A DNA stretch of 64,000 bases from Gillisia limnaea DSM 15749 (lineage in GTDB: Bacteria > Bacteroidota > Bacteroidia > Flavobacteriales > Flavobacteriaceae), in contig NZ_JH594606.1 in NCBI RefSeq assembly GCF_000243235.1, positions 2,089,448 to 2,153,447 of the forward strand. The letters run 5' to 3'. Every line of letters begins with the position of its first letter. Position 1 is the stretch's first letter. The notes beneath the pieces are model-generated. The model saw nothing but the letters and a program-made list of their open reading frames with translations, was not told where the DNA came from and made no database searches. Made by a program: the position numbers and the translations under genes. Shown piece by piece: positions 52,982 through 61,658 of this stretch.

Positions 52982-53991
52982 TGAGATACGACCGACAAAT
53001 AAAATTGGATGTAGTTGGGATTTCCGGACAGGAAAAACTGCGAAATTCCAGTGTCCTGATAGTTGGTGTTGGCGGACTGGGGTGTCCCGCGGCACAATAC
53101 CTTGCAGGATCCGGTATTGGTAAGATTGGCTTGATGGATCACGACAAGGTTTCCATTACCAATTTGCATCGGCAGGTTTTATATGATGAGTTTAATATTG
53201 GAAAACCTAAGGCCCTGGTTGCTAAAGAAAAATTACAGCGTTTAAACAGTGAGATCGAACTGGTTGCCATTGAAGAAGCGCTAACTATTGAAAATGCTGA
53301 AATGTTTTTTGATCAATATGATTTGATTCTTGATGGCACCGATAATTTTGAAACCAAATTCCTGATCAATGATGCCTGTATTTTAACCGGAAAACCCTGG
53401 ATATATGCTTCGGTATATAAGAATGAAGGCCAAATTTCGGTATTTAATTATCAGGATGGGCCTTCCTATCGATGTCTTTTTCCGAAGACGGCGAGGCAGG
53501 AAGTAAGCTGTGAAGCTACCGGTGTTCTTGGCGTGACACCAGGAATTTTAGGGATGCTTCAGGCAGCAGAGGTTCTTAAAATAATTCTTGGTGCCGGGAA
53601 TGTGCTTTCAGGAAAACTGAAATTGATAAATATACTTACGGGTATCGAACAAATAATGAATATTCAGCCCAGGCAGGAGGAAATAGAAAAGATCAAAAAA
53701 CAAGGGATCATTCCGGTTAGGATTGATTGCGAAGTAAGGGATACTCATAAAATTTATCTGGATGTACGGGAAGCATTTGAGCAACCAAAAGTGAATTCTG
53801 AAAATGTAATTCATATTCCGCTGGGAAGTTTACAGCAGCGGTTAAGGGAAATTCCCAATCGGGAAGAAGTACTGGTCTTTTGCCAGTCTGGCAAGCGAAG
53901 TAGAATAGCTGTTGAAATGCTTCAGAAGGATTTCGGATTTCAGAATCTAAAAAATGTAGAAGGAGGAATAGAAACAATAATTGATGGATAA
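52981..53991 (+). CDS. moeB: MoeB/ThiF adenylyltransferase with C-terminal rhodanese domain
   Basis: 336 residues. Adenylation domain at about 1-225: RYDRQIKLDVVGISGQEKL, the nucleotide loop VGVGGLGCPAAQYLAGSGIG, DGTDNFETKFLINDAC. The rhodanese domain at about 245-336 has the active-site loop CQSGKRSR. The fusion both activates MoaD and can deliver persulfide sulfur to it, and might use sulfur from the NifS-like protein upstream. Confidence 0.93.
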   Translation: MRYDRQIKLDVVGISGQEKLRNSSVLIVGVGGLGCPAAQYLAGSGIGKIGLMDHDKVSITNLHRQVLYDEFNIGKPKALVAKEKLQRLNSEIELVAIEEALTIENAEMFFDQYDLILDGTDNFETKFLINDACILTGKPWIYASVYKNEGQISVFNYQDGPSYRCLFPKTARQEVSCEATGVLGVTPGILGMLQAAEVLKIILGAGNVLSGKLKLINILTGIEQIMNIQPRQEEIEKIKKQGIIPVRIDCEVRDTHKIYLDVREAFEQPKVNSENVIHIPLGSLQQRLREIPNREEVLVFCQSGKRSRIAVEMLQKDFGFQNLKNVEGGIETIIDG

Positions 53992-54427
53992 GAAGAAACC
54001 AAAAAAAGTATTTGTTCAGGGCGCCATTGCGCCTGAAAAGATCGCGCAGTCTATAGCGAGCCACCAGTCTAAAACCAATATTGGTGCTCACAGCATCTTT
54101 TTGGGACAGATACGCGCAGATGAGGTGGAAGGCAAAACCGTGAGCGCGATAGATTATTCGGCTTACGAAGAAATGGCCGAAAACGTATTTCACGAGATTA
54201 GGGAAGTTGCCTTTTCAAAATTCGATATTACCTGTGCACATATTTATCATAGCCTGGGCAGGGTGAACACAGGAGAATTATGCCTGTTCGTTTTTACATC
54301 TTCGGCACATAGAAAAATCGCGATCGAAGCCTGCAACTATTTTGTGGAAGAAATAAAGTCCAAAGTGCCTATTTTCGGAAAAGAGATTTTCGAAGATGAA
54401 ACTCATCAATGGAAAATGAATAAATAG
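53984..54427 (+). CDS. moaE: molybdopterin synthase catalytic subunit
   Basis: 147 residues from the ATG at 53984 (a TTG immediately upstream is less likely). Motifs: GAHSIFLGQIRADEVEGKTVSAIDY, YEEMAENVFHEI, HSLGRVNTGELCLFVFTSSAHRKIAIEAC and KVPIFGKEIFEDETHQWK, which supplies the catalytic Lys region. Combines with thiocarboxylated MoaD to convert cPMP to molybdopterin. Overlaps moeB by 8 bp and abuts moaCB. Confidence 0.94.
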   Translation: MDKKKPKKVFVQGAIAPEKIAQSIASHQSKTNIGAHSIFLGQIRADEVEGKTVSAIDYSAYEEMAENVFHEIREVAFSKFDITCAHIYHSLGRVNTGELCLFVFTSSAHRKIAIEACNYFVEEIKSKVPIFGKEIFEDETHQWKMNK

Positions 54428-55324
54428 ATGGTAGATATTACCCATAAAATAATGACGCTTAGGGAAGCTACCGCGATTGCAGTGGTGCAAACTTCGGGCG
54501 AGGAAACAATTAAAGCAATAAAGGAAAATAAAGTTCCCAAGGGCAATGTATTCGAAATGGCCAAAGCCGCCGGACTGCTTGGAGTAAAGAAAACTCCCGA
54601 GCTATTGCCGGATTGCCATCCGCTGCCTATAGAATTTACCGGAATTGAATATGAGATTGACGGCCTGGAAATTCAAATTTCGGTTACGGTTAAAACCATT
54701 TATAAAACCGGTGTAGAGGTGGAGGCGATGCACGGTGCGAGTATTGTTGCGCTAACCATGTATGATATGCTGAAACCAATCGATAAGCAGGTGGAAATAC
54801 GAACGATCAGGCTTCAGAATAAAAGCGGGGGAAAATCTTCATTTAATGTAAATGCTGAAAATCTTACTGCGGAAGTGGTGGTATGTTCAGATACTATTTC
54901 CAAAGGAATAGGAGAGGATAAGGCAGGAAAAACGATTGTTTCAAAACTGAAAGCTTTGGGGATTAGCTCCAATATAACCATTATTCCAGATGAAGCAGAG
55001 GAGATAAGATCGGTTTTGAAAAACGCAAAAACAGATTTGGTTATTTTCACCGGCGGAACCGGAGTAGGCCCCAGGGATGTTACCCCGCAAACCATTGCGC
55101 CTATGCTTGATTTAAAGCTAGAAGGTGTGGAGGAACAAATGAGAAGTTATGGTCAACAGCGAATGCCCTTTGCAATGCTCTCAAGATCCATCGCAGGTAT
55201 AATGGATAAAAAACTGGTGCTGGCTTTTCCGGGATCTACCAAAGGCGCAGCAGAATGTATGGATGCGATATTTCCGCATGTATTGCACGTATTTAATATG
55301 ATAAAAGGAAAAAGACATGATTGA
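54428..55324 (+). CDS. moaCB: bifunctional MoaC/MoaB molybdenum cofactor protein
   Basis: 298 residues. MoaC part at about 1-150: LREATAIAVVQTSGEET, LLPDCHPLPI, EVEAMHGASIVALTMYDMLK. The MoaB/MogA-like part at about 155-298 shows VVVCSDTISKGIGEDKAG, VIFTGGTGVGPRDVTPQTI and AFPGSTKGAAECMDAIFPHV. It combines cPMP formation with adenylation of molybdopterin in one chain. This fusion is known in other bacteria. It overlaps moaA by 8 bp. Confidence 0.93.
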   Translation: MVDITHKIMTLREATAIAVVQTSGEETIKAIKENKVPKGNVFEMAKAAGLLGVKKTPELLPDCHPLPIEFTGIEYEIDGLEIQISVTVKTIYKTGVEVEAMHGASIVALTMYDMLKPIDKQVEIRTIRLQNKSGGKSSFNVNAENLTAEVVVCSDTISKGIGEDKAGKTIVSKLKALGISSNITIIPDEAEEIRSVLKNAKTDLVIFTGGTGVGPRDVTPQTIAPMLDLKLEGVEEQMRSYGQQRMPFAMLSRSIAGIMDKKLVLAFPGSTKGAAECMDAIFPHVLHVFNMIKGKRHD

Positions 55325-56309
55325 GAAGGAACCTAAAATAGTAGATAATTTTGGAAGAGCGCACACGTATCTCAGGATATCCCTGACTGACAGGTGCAAT
55401 CTTCGTTGTTTTTACTGTATGCCTGAAGACGGGATTGAACTCATTGAGAAACCCAATATCATGAGTTTGGAAGAGATCATCACTCTTTCCAGAACATTTC
55501 GCGACCTGGGTGTGGACACCATTAGGCTTACCGGCGGTGAGCCACTGGTTAGGAAAAATTTTGGGTATCTGGTGGAGGAGCTCGCGAAGCTTGGCGTCAC
55601 TTTAAAGATCACTACCAATGGGATCACACTGGATAAATATTTGGATCTTTTCCAGAAAATAGGTTTGCGGAAGATCAATTTAAGCCTGGATACTCTGGAC
55701 AAGGCCAAGTCGGTTTTTATCACCAAACGCGATTATTTCGATCGCATCTTGAAAAACCTTGAAAAAGCGCTGGAAATGGATATGCAGGTAAAACTGAATA
55801 TCGTATTGATAAAAGGCGTTAATGACAACGAGATCAATGATTTTATCGCGCTTACGAAGTACAAGAATCTTACGGTAAAATTTATAGAATTCATGCCTTT
55901 TAAAGGGAATAAATGGGACTGGAGCAAAGGGGTTGCAAAACAGGAGATCTTAGACATTGTTTCTAAGCGCTTCGGAAATGTGGTAGCGCTTGAAAACCCA
56001 AAGCACAGCACATCTACAAATTTTAAAGTCAAGGGTCACACAGGAAGTTTTGCGATCGTGAGCACTATTACTAATCCCTTCTGCGCGGATTGTAATCGTA
56101 TTCGTGTGACGGCCGATGGTAAAATGATGAATTGCCTTTTCGCCAATTCTGAAACCGATCTTCTCACGCCGCTTAGAAATGGACAGGAAATGGAAAATAT
56201 TATTATAAACGCTATCAAGACCAAGAAATTTTCCCGTGATGGAATGGATGTGAAAATGGATGCCGATCATTACGAGCAAAACAGGTCAATGATTTCAATA
56301 GGAGGTTAA
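55317..56309 (+). CDS. moaA: GTP 3',8-cyclase, radical SAM
   Basis: 330 residues. Radical SAM cluster CNLRCFYCMPEDG, SAM-binding TGGEPLV, second cluster NPFCADCNRIRVTADGKMMNCLF, and the essential C-terminal Gly-Gly (SMISIGG). Catalyses the first step from GTP toward cPMP with MoaC. Stop overlaps the moeA start by one base. Confidence 0.96.
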   Translation: MIEKEPKIVDNFGRAHTYLRISLTDRCNLRCFYCMPEDGIELIEKPNIMSLEEIITLSRTFRDLGVDTIRLTGGEPLVRKNFGYLVEELAKLGVTLKITTNGITLDKYLDLFQKIGLRKINLSLDTLDKAKSVFITKRDYFDRILKNLEKALEMDMQVKLNIVLIKGVNDNEINDFIALTKYKNLTVKFIEFMPFKGNKWDWSKGVAKQEILDIVSKRFGNVVALENPKHSTSTNFKVKGHTGSFAIVSTITNPFCADCNRIRVTADGKMMNCLFANSETDLLTPLRNGQEMENIIINAIKTKKFSRDGMDVKMDADHYEQNRSMISIGG

Positions 56310-57475
56310 TGGTTACAATCGAAGAAGCTTTGAAAATCATTAAAGGGCAGCAGGTAAGGCCAAAAACCGAGTGTCGGAAATTGAAAGATTGTCTGGGCTA
56401 TTCACTTTCAAAGGATATTATTGCACCATTCGCTATGCCATCCTTCGATAATTCGGCCATGGATGGATATGCATTGTGTGGTATTTTCCGGGAGTATATT
56501 ATTAAAGGAGAAATTGCTGCCGGGGATACGAGGCAGCTGGAATTGAAGGAGGGAGAAGCTGCAAGGATTTTTACCGGCGCTAAAATCCCTGAAAATACTA
56601 CCGCTGTAATGATGCAGGAGAAAACCACTGTGATCGGAGATAAGCTTTTATTGGAACAGGAACCCAGGGAAGGCCAAAATATTCGTAGAAAAGGAGGTGA
56701 ATTCACAAAAAAACAAGTTGTATTTGAAAACGGATATAGCATTACTCCGGCAGGAATTGGGTTGATTGGAAGTCTTGGAATAGAGAAAGTTGATGTTTTT
56801 AGGAAGCCTGTGATCAATTTAATTACAACCGGAAACGAACTGGTAGCACCCGGAAAACCAAAAGGGGAAGGACAGATATACGAATCCAACAGTTTTGCCC
56901 TTGCTGCGGCCTGTGAGAAATATGGATTTCAGTGTCAGGGCAAAAAACAAATTGAAGATAATTTTGAAGCTATCAAAGCCGGAATAAAAGACTCCCTTGA
57001 GAACACAGAGGTTTTGATTCTTTCCGGCGGGATCTCGGTTGGAGATTATGATTTTGTAAAGCAGGCGCTTGAAGAGAACGGAGTGGAAGAACTGTTTTAT
57101 AAAGTTTTTCAGAAGCCCGGAAAACCGCTATATTTCGGCAGAAAAGAAGATACATTTGTATTTGCCCTGCCTGGAAATCCGGCATCTTCCCTTAGCTGCT
57201 TTTATATTTATGTGTTGCCACTTCTATATAAATTAAGTGGTTCTCCAAAGAACGGACTTGAACATTATGCTTTTTCAATTTCCCATGATTTTGAGAACAG
57301 ATCAGATCGACCTTCATTTCTGAAAGCGAGAATCGATACTAAAGAAGTAGCCATTTTAAACGGACAAGGTTCTTCCATGATCCAGTCCATGGCTTTAGGA
57401 AATGCCCTTATTTTTCTGGATGCGGAAACTTCGGTTAAAAAGGGAGACTTGGTAGAATGCTATTTAATTTCCTGA
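56309..57475 (+). CDS. moeA: molybdopterin molybdenumtransferase
   Basis: 388 residues. Domain signatures: PFAMPSFDNSAMDGYAL, GDTRQLELKEGEAARIFTGAKIPENTTAVMMQE, ITTGNELVAPGKPKGEGQIYESNS, LILSGGISVGDYDFVKQAL, FALPGNPASSLSCFYIYVLP. Inserts molybdenum into adenylylated molybdopterin. Last cofactor gene, one base before the TauE/SafE permease gene. Confidence 0.95.
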   Translation: MVTIEEALKIIKGQQVRPKTECRKLKDCLGYSLSKDIIAPFAMPSFDNSAMDGYALCGIFREYIIKGEIAAGDTRQLELKEGEAARIFTGAKIPENTTAVMMQEKTTVIGDKLLLEQEPREGQNIRRKGGEFTKKQVVFENGYSITPAGIGLIGSLGIEKVDVFRKPVINLITTGNELVAPGKPKGEGQIYESNSFALAAACEKYGFQCQGKKQIEDNFEAIKAGIKDSLENTEVLILSGGISVGDYDFVKQALEENGVEELFYKVFQKPGKPLYFGRKEDTFVFALPGNPASSLSCFYIYVLPLLYKLSGSPKNGLEHYAFSISHDFENRSDRPSFLKARIDTKEVAILNGQGSSMIQSMALGNALIFLDAETSVKKGDLVECYLIS

Positions 57476-57476
57476 T

Positions 57477-58232
57477 ATGCCCATAGAATATCTTCCTTTC
57501 CTATTCTTTTTTATCGCATTATTTTATAGTTCAGTAGGATTTGGAGGCGGCTCAAGTTATCTGGCAATTCTCAGCCTGGTGCTAACCGACTTTTACGAGA
57601 TACGTTCTATTGCATTACTTCTGAATATTTGTGTGGTTACAATAGGAACCATAGTATTCATTAAAAATGGAGTTTTAAAATTTAAACTTATCTGGCCATT
57701 TTTTGTTTTAAGTATTCCACTTGCCTATTTGGGAGCACAACTAAAACTATCGCAGGCTACATTTTTTCTAATTTTAGGAGGTGCCCTGGTTTTAGCCGGT
57801 GCATTTATGGTGCTGCAATTTTTAAAGAGTAGAACACTCTCCAGGGAATTTTCAAATCCCAAAAAATTACTGCTGGGGGGAAGCATTGGCCTGTTATCGG
57901 GCATTTCAGGAATAGGTGGAGGGATATTCCTGTCTCCTGCACTAAACCTTTTAAAATGGAAAAACCCAAGAATTATCGCTTCACTGGCTTCGGTTTTCAT
58001 CCTGGTTAATTCTATTGCCGGGCTTATTGGTTTAAATGTTGCCGGAACATTCCGTCTTGATTATGACCTGGTGTTTAAGTTGATTGTTGCTGTGGTTTTG
58101 GGAGGAAGCCTGGGTTCGTATCTTTCTATGAAGAAATTTAACTTAAAGTTCCTGGGAATTCTAACGGCAATACTTGTTTTTTATGTGGGACTCAAGATGA
58201 TTTTACTTTACGGATTTGAAATTAAGGTCTAA
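57477..58232 (+). CDS. TauE/SafE family membrane transporter
   Basis: 251 residues, about eight membrane segments. SSVGFGGGSSYLAILSL and LLSGISGIGGGIFLSPALNLLKW are the duplicated glycine-rich half-motifs of the family. Members export sulfite or sulfonates or move other anions. Only one base separates it from moeA, so it belongs to the molybdenum operon. It could serve as sulfite exporter or, speculatively, as an oxyanion carrier in place of the missing ModABC. Confidence 0.88.
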   Translation: MPIEYLPFLFFFIALFYSSVGFGGGSSYLAILSLVLTDFYEIRSIALLLNICVVTIGTIVFIKNGVLKFKLIWPFFVLSIPLAYLGAQLKLSQATFFLILGGALVLAGAFMVLQFLKSRTLSREFSNPKKLLLGGSIGLLSGISGIGGGIFLSPALNLLKWKNPRIIASLASVFILVNSIAGLIGLNVAGTFRLDYDLVFKLIVAVVLGGSLGSYLSMKKFNLKFLGILTAILVFYVGLKMILLYGFEIKV

Positions 58233-58380
58233 ATTGTTATTTAAATTGCAACTCAATTTCTTTCAAAGAATTTTGTGATATTAATTAATATCAACAACTT
58301 TTAGCCCTATCCTGTTTACCAGGATTACCGTAAAACCGCTAAAGATGAAAGTTTACGTTAGTTTAATCCCTCATTGAGGG

Positions 58381-58551
58381 TTTAACCCGCCTGACCGTCG
58401 GGCAGGTTCCCCGTCCCGATAGCTCGGGATGGCTGGAATTTTTAAAAGGATTTTTCAATTCATACTTTGTGGGCCTACACCAAATGAATTTCATTCAGGC
58501 GGGCCCACCCGAAAGCTACGGCCGGGCCTGCCCCGAGGTTTTTGATTATAA
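58381..58551 (+). repeat. interspersed repeat, copy 2
   Basis: Same ordered blocks as 15027-15175: TTTAACCCGCCTGACCGTCG, CGATAGCTCGGGATGGCTGG, TTTTTAAAAGGATTT and the tail CCGAGGTTTTTGATT. Locally GC-rich. Its tail touches the end of the restriction-modification remnant, so it may mark a recombination junction. The flanking sequence from 58233 has no gene. Confidence 0.75.
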
Positions 58552-58762
58552 AACTTTTTGCCAATTAAATCATTGTCGCCAATGTCTTTGGCCTCAATAA
58601 ATCCAACTGGAATGTTCTTTTTGTTAAAATGTAGTCGGGCGTACCGCATTGTTGTCTCTTAGGTTCGTTGGTCGCTCGGATGGCCCATCTAAAAGTATGT
58701 TCGGTTCCGTTTCCTAAAAGGTATCGTTGATTTATGTTACCAATATATTGGCCTAATATCAT
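58541..58762 (-). pseudogene. 5' remnant of a type IIG-like restriction-modification enzyme
   Basis: One frame reads QYIGNINQRYLLGNGTEHTFR, then IRATNEPKRQQCGTPDYILTK. A neighbouring frame continues NIPVGFIEAKDIGDNDLIGK. Together this is the N-terminal nuclease segment of large N-6 DNA methylase/restriction fusions (PD...EAK type). Between TFR and IRATNEPKR about 20 residues appear to be deleted, and a frameshift follows DYILTK. The rest of the gene (about 900 or more codons) is absent, replaced by the interspersed repeat. Confidence 0.72.
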
Positions 58763-58967
58763 TCTTAGGTTTTCAATTTTTTCAAACGTTTGCTAAAAGT
58801 AACTCTTTTGTTTTTAGGGTTGGCGTTGTGTCCGTAAAAAAACAAATGTGATATTTGTGCAGTTGTTTTTTTATTTTAAAACCATTTAAATACCTTTTTT
58901 CCTCAAAAAGCCTGAAATATTCAAAATGCGAATATGAGGTTCACTTGATTGGTTGGTCAGGCGTAAT

Positions 58968-59465
58968 TTATTGGAGCTTACCTCTAAGTCTGGACCGAAA
59001 CTGGTTGTGGCAATTAACACAGCTCTGTTGGAGGATATCGTATTGACTCAATATCTCCGACATTTTCTTTTGCTGTGCGGCCTCACTGATGGATACAGCA
59101 CGATCATGGACCACCATATCAATTCGCACAAACTCCTGTATATCTTCTCCCAAGTTCTTTTTGATAGTTTGCATCTGTGCGGGATTAATTTTCAGATGGG
59201 TAGCTATACGGTAAGCTGCACTGTCAATCATAGGATAGTTCTCTATAAAAATGCCTTCGTTTATCTGGTTCATGTCTGCCATCAGTCGATACATGATTGG
59301 CAAAAGTTCATCCGATTCCGTTAACTGTTTAGTGACTTTATTCGATGTACTGTCTATTGAAGTTTCAATTTCAGAGGATTTCTGGGTTGTATTTTTACTT
59401 TTGTCTGTTGAATTACAGGAAACCAAAATTCCAATAAAAACAAATGCTGTAATGAGACTTTTCAT
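58968..59465 (-). CDS. lipoprotein with a CxxCH heme-binding motif
   Basis: 165 residues. Lipobox ILVSCN after a short signal peptide, a Ser/Thr-rich linker, then a helical domain with SCVNCHNQFRSRLRG near the C-terminus. A single C-terminal CxxCH on a helical bundle is the layout of cytochrome c'/c556-type proteins. It is predicted to be membrane anchored in the periplasm and to carry one c-type heme. Function unknown. Monocistronic and surrounded by gene remnants. Confidence 0.72.
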   Translation of the reverse strand: MKSLITAFVFIGILVSCNSTDKSKNTTQKSSEIETSIDSTSNKVTKQLTESDELLPIMYRLMADMNQINEGIFIENYPMIDSAAYRIATHLKINPAQMQTIKKNLGEDIQEFVRIDMVVHDRAVSISEAAQQKKMSEILSQYDILQQSCVNCHNQFRSRLRGKLQ

Positions 59466-59589
59466 ATTCTATTGTTTTTGGTACTAGCACATTAAATTTA
59501 AGAAAAAAATAAGTAAAAAAGCAATCAATTAGGTATTGTTGGTGGTTGGAATAAGCCCACAAAATAGGCGCGAATAATATTTCCTAATA

Positions 59590-60050
59590 TTGCAGCCCCA
59601 AAATTTAAGGGCCGGTCAGCTAGCCCAAAGACAACAGGGCGCCATCTTTTTTCAGGAAGTGGATTTAAAAAAGGCGTCTGATGATATTTGTGATTCTCAG
59701 GCCATTTTTAAAACACCTGCACAAGCCCCTATGCTTATTCAACGAGCAATTAAGTTTGCATTGGCAAGTAATTAGGTTTGAAGGATAGAATTACCGGCAC
59801 ATGTGGCAAAAATATAAGCTCAAAATCAACAATTTGTCCAACCTATAATAAAATATGCCTCACGTCTGGTACCCGGGGAAGAAATAGGGATAGAGGCCGC
59901 TTCACTTTTAAATAATGCAAAAACAGTAGGTATTTTAGCAGGGGGGTGGTTGCCGTGAAAGTCGGGATGCCATACTAGAGCGATCTAAAAAACTTAACGC
60001 ACCTAAAATAAGATTATCGCTATATTATTCTGAAAAAAGCAGGGTATAAT
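59590..60050 (+). pseudogene. remnant of a thiamine-diphosphate oxidase (pyruvate oxidase/PoxB-like)
   Basis: Pieces in different frames are FFQEVDLKKASDDICDSQAI with MLIQRAIKFALASN, then ELPAHV, then GEEIGIEAASLLNNAKTVGI and LAGG, then CRESRDAILERSKKLNAPKI. They follow one another in the order found in the middle of pyruvate oxidase-type enzymes. They are separated by stops and at least two frameshifts, one at a G6 run near 59941-59946. Neither the N-terminal nor the C-terminal ThDP domain is present. The rest of 59466-60109 shows nothing recognisable. Confidence 0.6.
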
Positions 60051-60109
60051 CGATATATTGATCGGTCTCTAGAAGCATGATTTGACGTTTTGCTTGGTTT
60101 TATAAATTT

Positions 60110-60841
60110 CTATCTATATTCAGGATTTTCAAAATTCCACCTGGTTCCATCATCCCAGGCTGTCCTGGAATTGCCATACGAAGGGTAACCACCCGCTTCT
60201 TTCAGGATTTTTGCCAGGTGCAACAGGTTATAGGTCGTAAACGTAGTATTCCGGTTTGTAAATTCTGAATCATAGCCTACAGGTGGGTTTTTCTTTTCTC
60301 CATTCCATTCGGTATCACCATAACTGGGGCCGGGGCCTACCTCCCCAATCCACCCGGCATCGGCTTGCGGCGGAATACTGTACCCTAAATGTTGAAGTGC
60401 ATAAAGCATTCCCATAGCACAATGCTTTACTCCATCTTCATTTCCGGTGATTATGCAACCACCAACTTTTCCGTAATATACATATTGACCTTTGTCGTTT
60501 TGATATGCACTCATGGCATATAAACGCTCAATTAACTTTGAAGCCACAGAAGAACGCTCTCCCAGCCAAATGGGGGTACCTATTATCAGAATATCGGCAG
60601 CAATTATTTTTTTGTAGAGTTTTGGCCAGTCATCTTGCGATTCGCCCTCTTTGGTCATATCGGGTTGGACTCCTACCGGTACCTCAAAATCTGCTAAACG
60701 TATGATTTCAACTTCCACCCTTTCAGATTCCATAATTTTAACTGAAACATCCATTAAATCACGAGTGTGACTTTTTGCGGGAGATTTTTTTAAAGTGCAG
60801 TTTACGTAGACGGCTTTCAAGCCAGAAAAGTTATTTTTCAT
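60110..60841 (-). CDS. flavodoxin-family NAD(P)H-dependent reductase
   Basis: 243 residues. Flavodoxin-like fold: KAVYVNCTLKKSPAKSHTRDLM (phosphate-binding loop), ADILIIGTPIWLGERSSVASKLIERL (flavin loop), GKVGGCIITGNEDGVKHCAMGMLYALQHLGY. The C-terminal YGNSRTAWDDGTRW is distinctive of a WrbA/NAD(P)H-dependent oxidoreductase subgroup. Predicted cytosolic FMN reductase or quinone reductase. Monocistronic. Confidence 0.88.
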   Translation of the reverse strand: MKNNFSGLKAVYVNCTLKKSPAKSHTRDLMDVSVKIMESERVEVEIIRLADFEVPVGVQPDMTKEGESQDDWPKLYKKIIAADILIIGTPIWLGERSSVASKLIERLYAMSAYQNDKGQYVYYGKVGGCIITGNEDGVKHCAMGMLYALQHLGYSIPPQADAGWIGEVGPGPSYGDTEWNGEKKNPPVGYDSEFTNRNTTFTTYNLLHLAKILKEAGGYPSYGNSRTAWDDGTRWNFENPEYR

Positions 60842-61433
60842 AATTGAATTGATTGGTATAATTATAATTTTTATTAGGTCGAATGCAAAAGCCGATCATT
60901 ACCGATTATATAATTTTTAAACAGTTTTATTTCAAAATTCAGCTTTATTTAAGCTAAATTACTCCATATTATTCAGTTTTTACTCCGGTTTTTTCTATTC
61001 ATCACTAAGGTTTCAAAATGCATAGGAAGCTTACCAGTATACATTTATGCAGGTGAGTTGCAATCCTCCCCGCTTTATTTTTGGGTTCCTTGAATTGTAA
61101 CCTTGAACGAGATTTAAATTATTAATCAATTCAAATCATATAATTAAATGACATCTTAATTTTTCTTTCCTTGATAATATTTGCTATGCGATCCATTGCT
61201 ATTCTGGAATATAAAAAACACCTTGCATATTTCTAATTTATTCGATTTATGGATTTTGAAATTAGCTTATTATCTAATAACTATTTAACAGATAAATATT
61301 GGATTTACCTTTAACCATTTCTTCTCTAGTTGAAAAGGTGTAGTTGTGCCTAGGGTTTCAGCGAGATCACTTACCCACGTTTCTGAAGACCCTACCCTTT
61401 TGATAGAGATTGTGGTATTATTTTATAGTTTAC
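60842..61433. other. AT-rich stretch without a supported gene
   Basis: 592 bp. It contains the probable promoter of the flavodoxin-family gene at its left end. A minus-strand frame around 61290-61422 reads ISIKRVGSSETWVSDLAETL, then GTTTPFQLEKKWLKV. It looks protein-like but has no start codon and no recognised family; it may be a gene fragment. Confidence 0.45.
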
Positions 61434-61637
61434 CTAAATAGGTTTAGATCCTGCTCTTTTATGGCCACTTTCATGCGTGAATTTGTCCAGTAAGAAATAA
61501 ACAGGACAAAAACCTGTGAAATAACTGGAAATTTGCAGTACCGCCACAACTCCAGCCAAATAAACCCACTGTATGTCAACACTCAAACATAGCACTACGC
61601 TTATCAAATAAATAATTCCTACTATACCATCAAGCAT
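61434..61637 (-). CDS. DUF2892/YgaP-like small membrane protein
   Basis: 67 residues. Two membrane helices: LDGIVGIIYLISVVLCLSV and WVYLAGVVAVLQISSYF, then the family's FCPVYFLLDKF with one Cys. Upstream codons in frame (acg aag ttt ata cta aga) would add KFILR but lack a standard start, so the ATG at 61637 is used. It lies 21 bp after the kinase stop and is probably cotranscribed with it. Confidence 0.75.
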   Translation of the reverse strand: MLDGIVGIIYLISVVLCLSVDIQWVYLAGVVAVLQISSYFTGFCPVYFLLDKFTHESGHKRAGSKPI

Positions 61638-61658
61638 TCTTAGTATAAACTTCGTTGT

